From positions 570,264 to 634,263 of the forward strand of contig NW_003314345.1 of assembly GCF_000143415.4 (NCBI RefSeq): DNA of 64,000 nt, given 5' to 3'. The notes beneath the pieces were generated by a model. The model worked only from the letters and a program-made list of their open reading frames with translations. It was not told the DNA's origin and did not search any database. The stretch comes from Selaginella moellendorffii. Taxonomy: Eukaryota > Streptophyta > Lycopodiopsida > Selaginellales > Selaginellaceae. Made by a program: the position numbers and the translations under genes. This document shows, piece after piece, positions 63,546 through 64,000 of the stretch; the first letter of the stretch is position 1, and each line of letters starts with the position of its first letter.

Positions 63546-64000
63546 TATTATTTTGCATGTGTTGGTCCCATTTGATCCCATTGGCAATTTATAGAATGTG
63601 TGTGGGGGGGTGGGATGTCAAGGGGGATCAACACCTCCATTTCTGCATTAAATTTATTAATCGTTCCATTGTATAGGTTAATAGTTCCATGTGAGGCAAC
63701 TAATCATCCATCCATACTAAAGTCCTATGATGGATATTTTAATTTGTGAATGCCTTACAAGATAAAAGATGTACTTATGGATGTCCAATACATACAATTT
63801 CAATTTTAAGAGTAAAAATATATTTTACTTAAAATTATATTATATTTTAAATAGCTACTAATCAATTGGAATTGTCAACCCATGTCATTTTTTTTAATAC
63901 CACATGTAGCACACCCTATTTCTATCCCCCAATCCAACTCGAAAGGGGCAATTATTTGATGAGAAAGCCTTGTGGTGTGTAGTTGACGCATTTTTAGACT
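63546..64000. other. Right edge, AT-rich, possible LTR border
   Basis: At 63897-63915 the string aataccacatgtagcacacc resembles the primer-site/LTR junction seen at 34102-34122 (gataccaaatgtagcgcac). Another LTR may begin at about 63905 and run out of the window. A G-rich run lies at 63601-63615. No gene seen. Confidence 0.35.

Overview
The window is nuclear DNA of a land plant. Very short introns (mostly 50-90 bp), tightly packed plant-type genes, chloroplast- and mitochondrion-targeted ribosomal proteins, telo-box promoters and PPR relics point to a lycophyte such as Selaginella moellendorffii. That assignment is inferred from gene style, not from a search.

Region 1 (1-26100) is a gene island. 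In order it carries: a DUF1664 coiled-coil membrane protein (-), chloroplast ribosomal protein bL27c (+), a PKHD-type 2-oxoglutarate/Fe(II) oxygenase (-), a 99-residue coiled-coil protein (-), mitochondrial bL9m (+), a secreted two-part repeat protein (15 His-Lys-Pro-Gly-His units, then a Gly/Ser/Tyr domain) (-), an unrecognised gene (-), a subtilisin-like protease without PA domain (+), a PARP-like ADP-ribosyltransferase candidate (-) with broken copies beside it, PPR and other relics inside a duplicated tRNA-derived SINE block, an intronless APH-fold kinase-like protein (-), a type I signal peptidase (-) and an SCP/FCP-type CTD phosphatase (+). bL27c and bL9m each share a divergent promoter of about 75-110 bp with a minus-strand neighbour.

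Region 2 (26580-46480) is decayed and repetitive. A SUMO-activating-enzyme subunit 1 (SAE1/AOS1) pseudogene is followed by a Ty3/gypsy reverse-transcriptase relic. Two copies of a long non-coding LTR element follow. They have about 5 kb internal regions, a polypurine tract and a degenerate tRNA-Met-type primer site, all reading on the minus strand, and resemble LARDs. They carry a nearly perfect 115-bp fold-back, a solo LTR with a perfect 5-bp target duplication, a tandem triplication and a recombinant double LTR. A 465-bp N gap lies in one LTR. A TIR element with a membrane-protein exon closes the region.

Region 3 (47349-61870) is the most unusual part: a palindrome of about 14.5 kb. Each 4.8 kb arm holds a nearly identical intronless P-loop ATPase gene (737 and 742 aa), a second decayed ATPase copy and a TRIM-like mini-retrotransposon. 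The 4.9 kb spacer holds an eight-exon gene whose product joins a coiled coil, a P-loop NTPase and a PD-(D/E)XK-type nuclease-like domain. This architecture resembles Crinkler (CRN/CR) effector-type proteins of oomycetes and fungi. One splice junction in that gene does not keep frame, so it may be recently broken or misassembled.

Region 4 (61871-64000) holds a Ty3/gypsy gag relic, an inverted copy of a repeat from 36.4 kb and an inverted fragment of the LARD LTR.
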